Source: Myxococcales bacterium (GTDB taxonomy: Bacteria; Myxococcota; UBA727; JABDBI01). Taken from it: a stretch of DNA of 64,000 nucleotides. The notes beneath the pieces were generated by a model. That model saw only the letters and a program-made list of their open reading frames with translations, ran no database searches and was not told the origin of the DNA. The translations under genes were made by a program, and so were the position numbers. This document shows positions 8,096 through 16,475 of this stretch, piece after piece. The DNA is taken from positions 1-64,000 of the forward strand of contig JAHFEF010000006.1 of NCBI GenBank assembly GCA_023248545.1, in the 5' to 3' direction. Each line of letters begins with the position of its first letter. The stretch's first letter is position 1.

Positions 8096-10030
8096 GCCCT
8101 CTGCCAAAATTACATGGGGCACGCTTTCACCTGCCGCGCAAATCATGCCTTCGCTCACTCCAAACTTCATCTTGCGCGGCGCCAAGTTAGCCACCAAGAC
8201 AACCATCTTGCCAACTAATTCTTCTGGTTTCACATGGGGTCTAAGCCCAGAAAACACGTGGCGCTTGCCCAATGGCCCGACATCTAGATTGACCGAGATG
8301 AGCTTGTCTGACCCTTCCACCGTCTTGGCGTCTAGAACCTGTGCTGCCCTGAGGTCAATCTTCATAAAATCATTAATTGAAACCTCACCCCCTGCCCCCT
8401 CTCCAGCAACTGGAGAGGGGGTTTGTGGAGAGGGATTTAGGGTGAGGTCTTCAATTTTCTTCATATCAATCCTCTCAAACAGCCTCGAATAAGCTTCCAG
8501 CTGCCTATTGGCATCCAACGGATCCAAAATATTCTTGAAATTCAACTCACCCACATGCAGCATTTTTTCTGTCTGCAAAGCCACTTCAGGCAAGATTGGC
8601 TTCAGCAAACCTATGCAGACTTTACCGGCCCACAGTGCTGTACTGAGCTGCTCGTGAGCCTGCTCAGGCGTATTTTTCTTCGCATCCCAGGGGCTTAAAT
8701 CTTGTAAGTATTTGTTGGCCAGGTCTGCAATCAGCACAACGTCCTTCACAACCTGCTGCGTGTCACGTGTTCGATAATTGGGCTCTACTTGACGCGCCAA
8801 CACAGCAATTTCAGCAGCCAAATCAGGCGCTATTTGTGTGGGTTTTCCGGCGTAATTCTTGTGCAACAGCGGCACCGTGCGGCTGATCAAATTCACAATC
8901 TTGTTCACCAAATCAGCATTCACACGGCCCACAAAATCTTCGAAGCTTAGATCAATATCTTCGATGCCATTCGACAATTTACACGCAAAATAATATCGCA
9001 ACGCCTCCGGGTTCACACACTCAGTAAACTTATCGGCCAAAATAAAAGTCCCTCGTGACTTGGACATTTTTTCGCCATTGATTGTGAGCATGCCGTGAAT
9101 GGCGATTTGCGCAGGCAGCGTATATCCTGCTCCCATCAACATGGCCGGCCAAAACAACGCGTGAAAATAAGTAATATCTTTGCCAATGAAATGGATAATC
9201 TGCGTATCAGGCTGACTCCAGAGATCTAAACCACCAGCAGCCTCGCTCAAGCTAATATAACCCACCGGCGCATCAAGCCAGACATAGAAATACTTATCTT
9301 TCTCGCCGGGGATCAAAAACCCAAAATATGGAGCGTCCCGGCTAATATCCCAATCTTTCAGCCCATCTTCGAACCACAGTTTGAGCGAATTTTGGATTTC
9401 TGGCTGCAATACGCCTGGCTTCTTGACCCAAGCTTTGAGTTTGTCTGTATAGTGTGAGAGTTCAAAAAAATAATGCTTGCTGCTTTTTAATACAGGCGTC
9501 TCGCCACTCAGCGTGCTTTTGGGGTTTTTGAGCTCCGTGGGCCGATAGGTCGAACCGCATTTTTCACAGCTGTCACCATATTGGTCTTGTGCGCCGCATT
9601 TGGGGCATTCGCCTCGAATTAATCTATCGGGCAAGAAGCGCCCAGCCTTGGGGTCAAATAATTGATCGACTTCTTTGACTGTGATATCGCCGGCTTTTTT
9701 TAATCTCTCAAAAATGAGCTCGGCGTGCTTTTTGTTTAAATCCGTGTGTGTGCTGCCAAAGCCGTTGTCAAACTCGATTCCAAAGCGCGCAAAGCATTTT
9801 TGATAGACCCCTTGCCAACTTTGGACATAGTCAGCAGGGGCAACGCCCGCTTGAGCGGCACTGATCTCAATGGGAGTGCCGTGTGAATCTGCGCCACAGA
9901 CATAGAGCACTTCTTCGCCAGCCATGCGAAGTGCGCGCACGAAAATATTCGCCTGGATGTTCTCCAGCAAGTGGCCCAGATGTAAGGGGCCGTTCACGTA
10001 CGGAAGCGCTGGGGTCACCAGGTATTTCAT
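8069..10030 (-). CDS. metG: Methionyl-tRNA synthetase with C-terminal tRNA-binding domain
   Basis: Charges tRNA-Met. The protein (653 residues) starts MKYLVTPALPYVNGPLHLGH with the HLGH class I motif, has a zinc knuckle (CPKCGAQDQYGDSCEKCG), the KMSKS motif (GEKMSKSRGTF) and a C-terminal EMAP/Trbp111-type OB domain (FMKIDLRAAQVLDAK onwards). A palindromic repeat at 8383-8447 is read through in the linker before the OB domain. The ATG directly abuts the encoded CCA of tRNA-Val, leaving no room for a normal ribosome binding site; a TTG further up would lie inside the tRNA. Confidence 0.96.
   Translation of the reverse strand: MKYLVTPALPYVNGPLHLGHLLENIQANIFVRALRMAGEEVLYVCGADSHGTPIEISAAQAGVAPADYVQSWQGVYQKCFARFGIEFDNGFGSTHTDLNKKHAELIFERLKKAGDITVKEVDQLFDPKAGRFLPDRLIRGECPKCGAQDQYGDSCEKCGSTYRPTELKNPKSTLSGETPVLKSSKHYFFELSHYTDKLKAWVKKPGVLQPEIQNSLKLWFEDGLKDWDISRDAPYFGFLIPGEKDKYFYVWLDAPVGYISLSEAAGGLDLWSQPDTQIIHFIGKDITYFHALFWPAMLMGAGYTLPAQIAIHGMLTINGEKMSKSRGTFILADKFTECVNPEALRYYFACKLSNGIEDIDLSFEDFVGRVNADLVNKIVNLISRTVPLLHKNYAGKPTQIAPDLAAEIAVLARQVEPNYRTRDTQQVVKDVVLIADLANKYLQDLSPWDAKKNTPEQAHEQLSTALWAGKVCIGLLKPILPEVALQTEKMLHVGELNFKNILDPLDANRQLEAYSRLFERIDMKKIEDLTLNPSPQTPSPVAGEGAGGEVSINDFMKIDLRAAQVLDAKTVEGSDKLISVNLDVGPLGKRHVFSGLRPHVKPEELVGKMVVLVANLAPRKMKFGVSEGMICAAGESVPHVILAEGSQPGERIH
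8383..8447. repeat. Interspersed palindromic repeat inside metG
   Basis: A 65 bp element bounded by CCTCACCC and GGGTGAGG, with an inner stem CCCCCTCTCCA / TGGAGAGGGGG. It keeps the metG frame open and adds a Pro/Ser/Gly-rich linker (NPSPQTPSPVAGEG) between the catalytic/anticodon module and the OB domain. Same family as 3247-3280. Confidence 0.8.
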
Positions 10031-10105
10031 TGGTGGGCACAACAGGATTCGAACCTGTGACTCCTACCGTGTGAAGGTAATACTCTACCGCTGAGTTATG
10101 CGCCC
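10031..10105 (-). tRNA. tRNA-Val (anticodon CAC)
   Basis: On the minus strand it begins GGGCGCATAACTCAGCGG and ends TGTGCCCACCA with CCA encoded. The anticodon stem-loop TTACC-TTCACAC-GGTAG gives CAC (Val). The T arm is CAGGTTCGAATCCTG. Length is 75 nt. Its last base is immediately followed by the metG ATG, so the two are certainly co-transcribed. Confidence 0.94.
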
Positions 10106-10116
10106 AAAGGAGGCGA

Positions 10117-10145
10117 TGATGAGTTGGAACAGAAGCTATTGTCAA
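10117..10145 (-). promoter_or_regulatory. Predicted sigma70-type promoter of tRNA-Val-metG
   Basis: On the minus strand TTGACA (10145-10140) is a perfect -35 box, followed after 17 bp by TCATCA (10122-10117), a weak -10. The tRNA 5' end is 11 bp downstream. The -35 is persuasive and the -10 is not. Confidence 0.4.
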
Positions 10146-10257
10146 TGGGGGCGCTCCAAAAGACGTAACATGTTTATTTTAAACGATTAAATATGTTTTT
10201 TAGACAAAATTCAAGATAGAATTTTTATTTGTGTATAAAATACATTACAATAATCTT

Positions 10258-10611
10258 GTGCATATACTTATATGTGAAGATGAACACTTTATTCGCCGGG
10301 CTTTGGCTGAACACCTGAGCTCCCTGGAGTACCAAATCAGCGAAGTCGAAAATGGCCTCGAGTGCTTAGATTTCATTTCGCATACGGTGCCAGATCTCAT
10401 TTTGATGGATCTCAAGATGCCTGTCATGGATGGACACACCGCCATCGCCAAGCTCAAGGAACGAGACATCCAAATCCCCTTCATCGTGCTGAGTGGCTTT
10501 GGAGGCCACGAGGCAGTCGCTGCAGGGTATGAATGCATTCAAAAGCCTTACCGGCTATCCCAAGTCAGCAGCCTAATCCAAACGAAATTTGGCCAACTGG
10601 GCCAAAGATAG
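10258..10611 (+). CDS. Single-domain response regulator (CheY-like)
   Basis: A stand-alone receiver domain of about 117 residues from GTG 10258 (an alternative GTG lies at 10231). ICEDEH gives the acidic pocket, LILMDLKMPVMDG contains the phospho-acceptor Asp, VLSG supplies the Thr/Ser position and KPY the conserved Lys. There is no output domain, so it probably acts by protein contact or phosphorelay. No histidine kinase is nearby. No convincing Shine-Dalgarno sequence precedes either start. Confidence 0.85.
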   Translation: MHILICEDEHFIRRALAEHLSSLEYQISEVENGLECLDFISHTVPDLILMDLKMPVMDGHTAIAKLKERDIQIPFIVLSGFGGHEAVAAGYECIQKPYRLSQVSSLIQTKFGQLGQR

Positions 10612-10654
10612 TTATTTAATAGAGACCTCGGTCCTGATATTCTCTGCAGATCGC

Positions 10655-11260
10655 ATGACCCCCGAACAACTCATCCAAGCTTACGCTTTAGGTTTCTTTC
10701 CCTGGCCACATGAAAACGACCCCATTGAGTGGCACTGCCCTGACCCACGCTTTGTGCTGCTGTTTAACAACCTGCATGTGAGCAGCTCGCTCGACAAGCA
10801 AATTCGCAAACGGCCCTATAAAATCACACTCGACACTTGTTTTGAAGCCGTCATGCGTGCGTGCTCACAAGCCAAGCGTCCTGGGCAAGACGGCACCTGG
10901 ATTCGTGAAGATATTTTCGACGCCTATATTGGCCTCCACAAACTCGGTCTCGCGCACAGCGTTGAAGCTTTTCTAGATAACAAACTGGTCGGTGGCTTGT
11001 ATGGGGTATCGCTGGGTGGCATATTTTTTGGCGAATCCATGTTCGCGATAGCGCCTGACGCCTCGAAAATCGCGTTTATCACACTGGTCAAACAACTCGT
11101 CGAGTGGGACTTTGACTTTGTAGACTGTCAGGCCTATACGGACCACTTAGCTCGATTTGGAGCCACATTTTGGCCACGTGAGAAGTTTTTGAAGGAACTT
11201 GCCAAGTCTCTCGAAAAACCAACTCGCCAAGGCCCTTGGAGATTTGCCCATGACTTTTAA
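10655..11260 (+). CDS. aat: Leucyl/phenylalanyl-tRNA-protein transferase
   Basis: Adds Leu or Phe to N-terminal Arg/Lys of proteins, marking them for ClpAP-type degradation (N-degron pathway). The AYALGFFPWP and WHCPDPRFVL blocks, ...TWIREDIFDAYIGLHKLGLAHSVE split over residues 85-110, GGLYGVSLGGIFFGESMF and the DCQ block are characteristic. The start is uncertain: ATG 10655 is the only ATG in frame near the conserved region, with just a TTG at 10589 upstream, inside the preceding gene. It overlaps sodB by 11 bp. Confidence 0.93.
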   Translation: MTPEQLIQAYALGFFPWPHENDPIEWHCPDPRFVLLFNNLHVSSSLDKQIRKRPYKITLDTCFEAVMRACSQAKRPGQDGTWIREDIFDAYIGLHKLGLAHSVEAFLDNKLVGGLYGVSLGGIFFGESMFAIAPDASKIAFITLVKQLVEWDFDFVDCQAYTDHLARFGATFWPREKFLKELAKSLEKPTRQGPWRFAHDF

Positions 11261-11810
11261 ATTGCCTGATTTGCCCTACCCCAAAAACGCTTTGGCCCCG
11301 CATATTTCAGAAGAAACGCTCGAATATCATTACGGCAAGCATCATCAAACTTATGTCACGAATTTAAATAACTTGGTTCAAGGCGGCGTGCTGGAAGATT
11401 TAATCAAAACCCAAACAGGCCCTATTTTTAACAACGCAGCCCAAGTTTGGAATCACACGTTTTATTGGCACTCTCTGGCTCCTAAAGCAGGCGGAGCTCC
11501 CAAAGACAAAATTGGCACAGCGATCAATCAAGCTTTTGGATCTTTTGAAGCTTTCAAAGAGCAATTTACAAAAGCTGCGTTGGGTCAATTTGGATCTGGC
11601 TGGGCCTGGCTGGTACAAGACAGCACCGGCAAACTGGCCATCGAAGCCACTTCGAACGCCGGGTGTCCGCTTCAAACTGGCAAGAAGCCGATTTTGACCT
11701 GCGACGTCTGGGAGCACGCCTATTATATTGATTACAGAAATGCCCGTGCCAAGTATATCGACGCCTGGTGGCAGTTGGCAAACTGGGATTTCGCGAACTC
11801 GAACCTATAG
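11250..11810 (+). CDS. sodB: Superoxide dismutase, Fe type
   Basis: Dismutates superoxide. A 186-residue protein starting MTFKLPDLPYP. The metal ligands are His27, His69 (VWNHTFYW), Asp152 and His156 (CDVWEHAYY); Gln65 in NNAAQVWNHT and the overall pattern match iron rather than manganese enzymes. It lacks a signal peptide, so it is cytoplasmic. The start lies inside the end of aat, and its stop overlaps the convergent ATPase gene. Confidence 0.95.
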   Translation: MTFKLPDLPYPKNALAPHISEETLEYHYGKHHQTYVTNLNNLVQGGVLEDLIKTQTGPIFNNAAQVWNHTFYWHSLAPKAGGAPKDKIGTAINQAFGSFEAFKEQFTKAALGQFGSGWAWLVQDSTGKLAIEATSNAGCPLQTGKKPILTCDVWEHAYYIDYRNARAKYIDAWWQLANWDFANSNL

Positions 11811-13115
11811 GTCAAGCAAAAAATCTTCAAGCGTTACCCCACGGATTCTATTCGTATTAAACTGGGCAGCGTTGATGAGGGTGAGCTGGCCCTTGGGATG
11901 TGTCGTTAAAAACCACTGATAGTGAAACGGGTCTTCACTCCCCCGTTTTACTTCGATCCATTCGTCTGGATAGGAAGGTACAAAATCAATTTCGTGCGTT
12001 TTTGAGTGCCAGAACGAAAGATCTTCAGGAACAGGCTCTTCTCCTCTCAAACAACGCCTTCTGAATAACTCTTGAGCAACCGCCCATTCCAGTAACTGGC
12101 CATGCAACTTGGGAGAAGCCTCCAGTTCTTCAGGTGTCCTAACTGCTTGCGAAGCCCAGCAGACAGCTGCCAGTGTATTGATAAAATGGTATTTACAAGG
12201 CTGGCGCCAAATCGGTTTACCCGTGTTGCCATCAATGGGGTAAGCCGGACACAACACCAACAAGTCTTGCAACAGAGCAATATAGCCTTGTGCAACCGTA
12301 TTATTTGCCAGCCCACTTTCGCGTGCCAGTTTTGACTGGCCCACTGGGTTTGTACCGAATTCAAACAACGTCTTGATCACGCTGAGCAGCGCCGAACGTG
12401 TCCGGCCACTCGCGGTAAATTCACCCAATATCCAATCTGAAACCAGTTCGATCACATATTCTGGCAATCTCCCTGTTTGAGCGATTTCACAGCCCGCAAT
12501 CGGCGAGCCGCCGGACAAAAGATAAGCACTGAGGGTTTTTTGACCCAACCGAGAACCGCACTTTTTTTTGAATTCAGCATACGAAATTGGCGTAAAAATA
12601 TAGTTTGTTCTCGCCAAACGACCCTTTCGGCCGGGCAATCGCTCGCTGCCATGACGTAAGTCAGCCGCTTTAGAACCGGTTGTAACCACCAGGATATTTT
12701 TCAGCTCACCCGCATCGAACACATATTTGAGCGCCTTCTCCCAATCCCGAACGGCTGTAATTTCATCAATAAACAAGCGCTTCACTGGAGCTTGAGGACT
12801 AAAAAATTGAATCACAGATCTGATTTCAGAAACCAAGTGCTCTTTATTTAAGAGAATATCTCCATTGAGATACAAGGCAGAACCCGCCCCGAATTCTTTG
12901 ATCGTTGCTGCAATTTGTTGTTCAAGCCAAGTGCTTTTGCCATATTGCCTGGCCCCTCGGATCAGCAACATCCCAGGTTCATTGGGTAGTTTCTTGAGGC
13001 CAAAATCTACTTCGAATTGGAATGGCGCAATCGCCAACGTCTCGAGATGAGGCAAAACACCCGGCAACTCGGTCTCACCTCGCATCAAAGCCCGGTTAAT
13101 TTGGTTAACGTCCAT
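11805..13115 (-). CDS. AAA_14/DUF4143 ATPase
   Basis: A 436-residue P-loop ATPase with GARQYGKSTW as Walker A (about residues 54-63), LFIDEI as Walker B and TTGSKAADL as sensor region, then a C-terminal part typical of DUF4143 (LLEWAVAQELFRR and the nuclease-like EIDFVPSYPDEWIEVKRG). Such proteins occur in variable copy number in bacteria and archaea; their cellular role is unknown. The gene is preceded by tandem 9 bp repeats at 13128-13145 that may be an operator. Its placement between sodB and an unrelated gene suggests acquisition. Confidence 0.82.
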   Translation of the reverse strand: MDVNQINRALMRGETELPGVLPHLETLAIAPFQFEVDFGLKKLPNEPGMLLIRGARQYGKSTWLEQQIAATIKEFGAGSALYLNGDILLNKEHLVSEIRSVIQFFSPQAPVKRLFIDEITAVRDWEKALKYVFDAGELKNILVVTTGSKAADLRHGSERLPGRKGRLARTNYIFTPISYAEFKKKCGSRLGQKTLSAYLLSGGSPIAGCEIAQTGRLPEYVIELVSDWILGEFTASGRTRSALLSVIKTLFEFGTNPVGQSKLARESGLANNTVAQGYIALLQDLLVLCPAYPIDGNTGKPIWRQPCKYHFINTLAAVCWASQAVRTPEELEASPKLHGQLLEWAVAQELFRRRCLRGEEPVPEDLSFWHSKTHEIDFVPSYPDEWIEVKRGSEDPFHYQWFLTTHPKGQLTLINAAQFNTNRIRGVTLEDFLLDL

Positions 13116-13145
13116 AACGTTAGCTTATCAAACGTTTCAAACGTT
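13116..13145 (-). promoter_or_regulatory. Tandem AACGTT repeats upstream of the AAA_14 ATPase gene
   Basis: Two adjacent copies of TCAAACGTT (13128-13136 and 13137-13145) and a further AACGTT at 13116-13121, directly before the start codon at 13115. Tandem half-sites at this position suggest an operator, possibly autoregulatory; no regulator is identified. Confidence 0.45.
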
Positions 13146-13157
13146 GACAAGATATAG

Positions 13158-15872
13158 TCACAGCCAATTAAAAAAGTTCTTGAATGCATGCCCGATGGCC
13201 TTGACTGTGTCTTTGGCAGTGTCCCAAATCGCCTTGGCGCCACCGACCACGGTGTCTACGATGGCATCGCCGATTTTTCCTTTGGAAATATCAGAGCCCA
13301 CTTTTGAAGCCGCTTTCCCCACTTCTTTGGCCGCATCCAAAATCGGCTCTGCTGTGGCTTCGGCAACGTCCGTGGCGATTTCTCCAACCCCTTCGCCGAC
13401 GCCCTCGAAAAATTGCCCAGCATTGTCCGCATGCGTCATATTATCGAGCGCATGGTCTGCAAAATAGTCCTGAGCCTTACCAACGGCTGTATCGATGCCG
13501 CCAGCCACATTGCTGGCCATGTCACCTACCGCAGAAACCGCACTGCCAGCCAGCTCACCGGCTCGAGAAACCATTCCTACCACCGTATGCTCACCGGTAC
13601 CATAAATCGCCGCTAAATCCTGGCCAATGGCCTGTAAATTAATATTGCCTGAAAGTTGAACATAGCCACCGATCCCCAGCGCTGCCCCAATGCCGAGGTC
13701 AAAATGCAACCCGTCAGGACCGAGCCCAATGCTGGCGTTTAACTTGGCACCCGCGCCTATCCAGCCTTGAGCGTTCGCGAAGCCACCCTGCCCCAAGATG
13801 TTGAGTGATCCGGTCACAGTACCTTGTGCAGCTCCAGCGAAAACGCCTGCGTTGCCACCCAAATGAACCCCTTTAGTCCCAATCGAAGCTGCGCCATGCG
13901 CATCTGCCTGTGTTGAACCGAGTGCCACTGATTCTGAAGCATTGCCTGACACCAGTGCGTCGCCTTGCTGCGTTGAAAAATTCTGACCGCCAACGCTATA
14001 GTTGCCACCGGCGTAATTCACACCATAGGATTCATCAAATACATCGGCTCGGGCTTGTGCACCGTACATATTTTGGAGCCCAAAACCAGCACCCGTGCCA
14101 CCACCGTAGACCATGCTAAATGTCCGCGCCTCGGCATTCAGGAAATTGGCACCCCCATAGGCAGATTCCTGATACGCCTCTACGCCTGTGCCCCCGCTGG
14201 CCAGCGTATAGGGATTCGCAGCAGAGATATTGCCAAAAGATTTGTATACAGCTTGCGCTTGTTGCAGCGTTGATCCCATCCCCCAGTACCCAGGGCCGGA
14301 TGGATCTTCGGCCGCGCCTTGGAATTTACCCGCCGGGCGCTCTTCGCGAGAATCATCGCCACCTGTTCTGGTCGTCGCGGTGACATCGCCGCCCCATCGA
14401 TACGAGCGCTGCGTTGTTACCCCTTCTTCATGTTTATCTGGTTCAACAGCCTTCCCATTCTGCGCATCTCTGACTTTCTGCTGCGCTGCTTGATTGCGCC
14501 CTAGTTCTTCCTCGATTTTTGCCTTTTCTTTAGCCGAGCCGGCCATCGATTTTGCTTGCTTTAGCTCGGCCTCTTGGGCTTGTAACGGCTTCAGCGCGTC
14601 AGGTTCGCGCTCCACTTTGTAGCCAACATTTTTAAGATGCTTAGAGCCTGCTTTATAATAAGCACCACTGGGCATAATGCCCTGAGCCGCCGACAACACG
14701 TTGTTTTGCCACCATTGCGTGCTACCTAGATCAAAGCCCTTCGTGTGCCCCAGCAAGTTGGCGGCATAAGACATCCAGTTCGCCAAAACAGCATTGGCAC
14801 TGCCACCGATTTGCTGTGCAAATTGCTGGGGCCCAGTCATGTCTTTGTAAGCTTCTTGATATTGCGACAAATACGGCCCAAATTGATTAAATATTTGCCT
14901 CGCTTGGTCGACGTTGCCGGCACTCCAGGCATATTGAGCCATCGTTAAATAATAACCCGGATCTTGTTCAGGAATCGTTGGATACTTTGCGACAGCTGCT
15001 TGCATGATTTTGATCGCATCTTCCGGGTGCCCCTGCATTTGAAAACCCGGCGGATAGGCTGCCAGTTGAGCCTGATATTCTGCCAGTGGGCACTGGATCA
15101 TCGCTGGATCGATGAAATCCGATAAATTCGGATACTGCTGCAACACGCCCTGCAACAAAGCGACAGCACCCGGAACATCCGAAGCTTGCCCAGTTCCCTG
15201 CGGCGGGTAGACCATGCCTTGAGCCTGCTGCAGCACTGCTTGGATTTTTGGGTAATCGTTGGTTTGAAACGCCACCTGCGGCTTCAGCTGAGCAATCGTG
15301 CTGGCCAATTGCGGCGCCATTTGTGGGTCATCGGCAGCGGCCTGCTCGTACCATTGGAGCATGCCTGCCACGTCGTTTTTTTGCTGTGCCTCGTTGGCAT
15401 TGTTCAAATCAATCTGACCTTTGATTTGACCGATCGTACCCGCCAAGTTGGGGGCCAAACTGGGGTCGTCTTTTCCTGCTTTTTCAAAAACCGCCAAAGC
15501 AGCGCTGTAATCGCCGGCATTTAATGCATTCTGACCATCGATAATATCGACTTGGCCTTGAGCAGACTGAAGAATTTTTGGGTCAGCATTGGGCTGGTTA
15601 ATATAAATTTCGAGGTATTTCTTGGCATCTGGGTCTGGGGGCGTCGAGTACTGTGCAGCCAAGCCCAGCAAATAATAGGCCTGTGGATATTGCTGCAACA
15701 CCGCCGATCGATCTAAACTCAAAGCTTCTTTAAACGCCGTGCAAGCTTTGTTATAGTCCGGCGGATTGCCTTGAAAATTATCGATACCGGTATTGAAAGC
15801 TTGTAGTGCCTGCTGCGAAGATGCCGGCAGATTTTCAGAAACGGGGTTCGCTCCCCCAACTGGATTGACCAT
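13158..15872 (-). CDS. Large TPR and glycine-rich protein with amphipathic C-terminus
   Basis: A 904-residue protein of no family I recognise. Residues about 20-400 form TPR-like helical repeats (YYLLGLAAQY, ALNAGDYSAALAVFEKA and similar). About 420-520 is a charged linker with predicted coiled coil; 530-770 is rich in Gly/Ala/Asn with alternating small residues, like beta-structured exported proteins; and 780-904 is a run of Ala/Val/Gly amphipathic helices ending KAIGHAFKNFFNWL, reminiscent of membrane-inserting peptides. There is no N-terminal signal peptide. A divergent TPR gene starts 20 bp away. It could be a secreted effector or surface protein; that is inference only. Confidence 0.75.
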   Translation of the reverse strand: MVNPVGGANPVSENLPASSQQALQAFNTGIDNFQGNPPDYNKACTAFKEALSLDRSAVLQQYPQAYYLLGLAAQYSTPPDPDAKKYLEIYINQPNADPKILQSAQGQVDIIDGQNALNAGDYSAALAVFEKAGKDDPSLAPNLAGTIGQIKGQIDLNNANEAQQKNDVAGMLQWYEQAAADDPQMAPQLASTIAQLKPQVAFQTNDYPKIQAVLQQAQGMVYPPQGTGQASDVPGAVALLQGVLQQYPNLSDFIDPAMIQCPLAEYQAQLAAYPPGFQMQGHPEDAIKIMQAAVAKYPTIPEQDPGYYLTMAQYAWSAGNVDQARQIFNQFGPYLSQYQEAYKDMTGPQQFAQQIGGSANAVLANWMSYAANLLGHTKGFDLGSTQWWQNNVLSAAQGIMPSGAYYKAGSKHLKNVGYKVEREPDALKPLQAQEAELKQAKSMAGSAKEKAKIEEELGRNQAAQQKVRDAQNGKAVEPDKHEEGVTTQRSYRWGGDVTATTRTGGDDSREERPAGKFQGAAEDPSGPGYWGMGSTLQQAQAVYKSFGNISAANPYTLASGGTGVEAYQESAYGGANFLNAEARTFSMVYGGGTGAGFGLQNMYGAQARADVFDESYGVNYAGGNYSVGGQNFSTQQGDALVSGNASESVALGSTQADAHGAASIGTKGVHLGGNAGVFAGAAQGTVTGSLNILGQGGFANAQGWIGAGAKLNASIGLGPDGLHFDLGIGAALGIGGYVQLSGNINLQAIGQDLAAIYGTGEHTVVGMVSRAGELAGSAVSAVGDMASNVAGGIDTAVGKAQDYFADHALDNMTHADNAGQFFEGVGEGVGEIATDVAEATAEPILDAAKEVGKAASKVGSDISKGKIGDAIVDTVVGGAKAIWDTAKDTVKAIGHAFKNFFNWL

Positions 15873-15892
15873 ATGCTATTATTGTATCTGAA

Positions 15893-16444
15893 ATGAGAGC
15901 AGAAATTAGAAAACTCAAGCAAAGTTTACAAGTGAACGATCTCAAAACGGCCGCTGAGCTCATCCAAAAAGCACACGAGCAAATCAAGAACTACCCGTTA
16001 TTGATTGCCCTAGAGGGAATCTATTATGCGGAAGCAGGCGACTTGAATAGAGCGCTGAGTGCCCTGGCTGTGGCTTCGCAAACCATGCCGAGAGATCCTG
16101 TTTTGTTTTACACCATCGGCGCTGTCTTAAGAGCCATGAGGCGACTCAAAGCCGCTGACGAAGCACTTCGAAAATCTCTTCACTTAAACCCCATGAACCC
16201 GTTTGCTTTGTACGAGCTGGCCCAGGTTCAAACGCTTCAGGGTAAGCACAACGATGCTGTCTTCACGCTGTTTAAGTGCATTCAGAATTTTTCGCTGTTT
16301 TTCCCAGGTTATGTTGCGCTGTCCCAATATCTGCTGATGAACAATCAAAAAGAGCTTGTGATCAGACTGTATGAGGCGGCCAGTGCCGGAGCTCCGGGTG
16401 AACAATTCTTCAAAGATCGCTTGGCAGAGCTGAAAGGCTTGTAA
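15893..16444 (+). CDS. Small TPR-repeat protein
   Basis: A 183-residue, almost entirely helical protein with at least three TPR units (PVLFYTIGAVLRAMRRLKAADEAL, in parts at residues 63-86, then NPFALYELAQVQTLQGKHNDAV). Its size and architecture resemble class II type III secretion chaperones (SycD/LcrH type), but a generic TPR adaptor is equally possible. It is divergent from the 904-residue TPR protein, with only 20 bp between start codons and no Shine-Dalgarno sequence. Its stop codon abuts the AAAGGAGG sequence before the EAL gene. Confidence 0.78.
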   Translation: MRAEIRKLKQSLQVNDLKTAAELIQKAHEQIKNYPLLIALEGIYYAEAGDLNRALSALAVASQTMPRDPVLFYTIGAVLRAMRRLKAADEALRKSLHLNPMNPFALYELAQVQTLQGKHNDAVFTLFKCIQNFSLFFPGYVALSQYLLMNNQKELVIRLYEAASAGAPGEQFFKDRLAELKGL

Positions 16445-16475
16445 AGGAGGCTCTTTTGTGGTCGAGTCCTGATCC

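Noticed and set aside
10168-10197. Imperfect inverted repeat AACATGTTTA/TAAATATGTT before the receiver gene
   Set aside because: It has one mismatch and lies in AT-rich DNA, so chance is likely; not listed as an operator.
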